Assembly (NCBI GenBank): GCA_028101445.1
Contig: JAOHKR010000003.1
Location: 10,084-74,083 of the forward strand
Direction: 5' to 3'
DNA length: 64,000 nucleotides
Origin: Candidatus Pelagibacter sp.
GTDB taxonomy: Bacteria; Pseudomonadota; Alphaproteobacteria; Pelagibacterales; Pelagibacteraceae
In this document: positions 63,501-64,000 of the stretch, in pieces
Layout: the number at the start of each line of letters is the position of its first letter
How positions within the stretch are numbered: position 1 is the stretch's first letter
Position numbers and translations under genes: made by a program
Notes under the pieces: model-generated
Told to the model about the DNA's origin: nothing
The model's input: only the letters and a program-made list of their open reading frames with translations
The model's database searches: none

Positions 63501-64000
63501 ATGTCAATCTTAACTAAAAATAAAATTATTAATACAAATTTTTTTTATCTACTAATTTTAGGTTTATTTTCTTTTTTTGTAAATTTGTATTATGCAAAAT
63601 TAGGGTCTTTTCCAATTGATACATTTTTACATTATGATAGCGCTTATAGAATTTTAAATGATGAGTTACCTGTTAGAGATTACTGGATTGTTTCAGGACT
63701 AGCAGTTGATTTAATACAATCTTTTTTTTTTAAAATCTTTGGAACAAATTGGTTTGCTTATTCATTACATGCTTCTTTTTTTAATTGTATAATTACAATT
63801 TTTGTTTATATTTTTTTAACCAATATAAAAATAAGTAAATTAAAAGCTTTTATTTTCAGTATTAGTTTTTCTTTATTATCTTATACAATTTCAGGCACAC
63901 CTTTTGTAGATTTACACGCAACGTTTTTTCTCCTTATTGCAACATTACTTATTATAAATAATTTGGGTAGGCAAAAAAATTATTTGTGGTTTTTTATAAC
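63501..64000 (+). CDS. Multi-membrane-segment protein, probable glycosyltransferase family 39/ArnT-like, N-terminal part
   Basis: Open frame from ATG 63501 to the window edge (166 codons seen, no stop). At least three hydrophobic helices (about 13-30, 85-105, 112-130). After helix 1 comes a loop with FPIDTFLHYDSAYRILNDEL and PVRDYWIVSG, i.e. D-containing periplasmic loop followed by a DY/RD pair. This layout is seen in membrane sugar transferases that use polyprenyl-phosphate donors. The family call is from layout only. Base composition here is even more AT-rich than the sdh-mdh region. Confidence 0.6.
   Translation, partial: MSILTKNKIINTNFFYLLILGLFSFFVNLYYAKLGSFPIDTFLHYDSAYRILNDELPVRDYWIVSGLAVDLIQSFFFKIFGTNWFAYSLHASFFNCIITIFVYIFLTNIKISKLKAFIFSISFSLLSYTISGTPFVDLHATFFLLIATLLIINNLGRQKNYLWFFI

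Overview
The window is very AT-rich, densely packed chromosomal DNA. Most gaps are under 50 bp, many genes overlap by 1-11 bp, and there are no insertion sequences, phage genes or CRISPR arrays. Gene content and order point to a SAR11-clade alphaproteobacterium (Pelagibacterales). This rests on the small proteins, the compact layout, the hemE/PPSR-family junction, the TRAP and sodium-symporter uptake genes, the glcDEF block and a complete succinate dehydrogenase operon. Assignments come from reading conserved motifs; no database search was run.

Region by region. 1-8.0 kb: end of fxsA, secB, then dnaQ-coaE-aroE-hemE on the minus strand. They diverge from a 271-bp AT-rich gap with DnaA-box-like 9-mers, which is the likely chromosome origin. 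On the other side PPSR-family regulator, maf, hemH, hemJ and rho run on the plus strand. 8.0-13.4 kb: a LON-domain protein, tRNA-Gly(GCC), phhB, then rpe / heparinase-like / purH. 13.5-18.6 kb: an acetate-type module (sodium symporter, its DUF4212 small subunit, and acetyl-CoA synthetase with an unusual basic repeat tail). 18.6-29.3 kb: tsaD, EVE protein, hemCD, MscS, YggT, folD, PsiE-like, argG, IalB-like, aldo/keto reductase, Bax-inhibitor-1, DUF2794, YciB and HspQ. 29.3-33.6 kb: cytochrome c maturation ccmCDEFGH, preceded by a gap with a strong inverted repeat. 34.1-41.5 kb: hydroxy-acid oxidation block (FMN alpha-hydroxyacid dehydrogenase, aminotransferase, glcDEF, glyoxylate/hydroxypyruvate reductase). 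41.6-48.0 kb: a TRAP transporter with an internal terminator, an amidase, a 58-residue membrane peptide, a DMT exporter and an alpha/beta hydrolase. 48.0-52.9 kb: ftsY, dapF, then ffh (with a structured leader), rpsP, trmD and rplS. 52.9-62.8 kb: leuCDB, asd, sdhCDAB, mmsA and mdh. 62.8-64 kb: a methyltransferase and the start of a multi-membrane-segment protein.

The genes fit an obligately respiring oligotroph. Acetate and 2-hydroxy acids are imported and oxidised, flux enters the TCA cycle (sdh, mdh), and heme synthesis (hemC, D, E, H, J) plus cytochrome c assembly supply the respiratory chain. No obvious new multi-gene defence or mobile system is present. The points most worth a second look are the putative origin, the anti-Shine-Dalgarno-containing hairpin between hspQ and ccmC, the hairpin-rich ffh leader, the Lys/Arg repeat tail on Acs, and the EF-hand loop in the sodium symporter.
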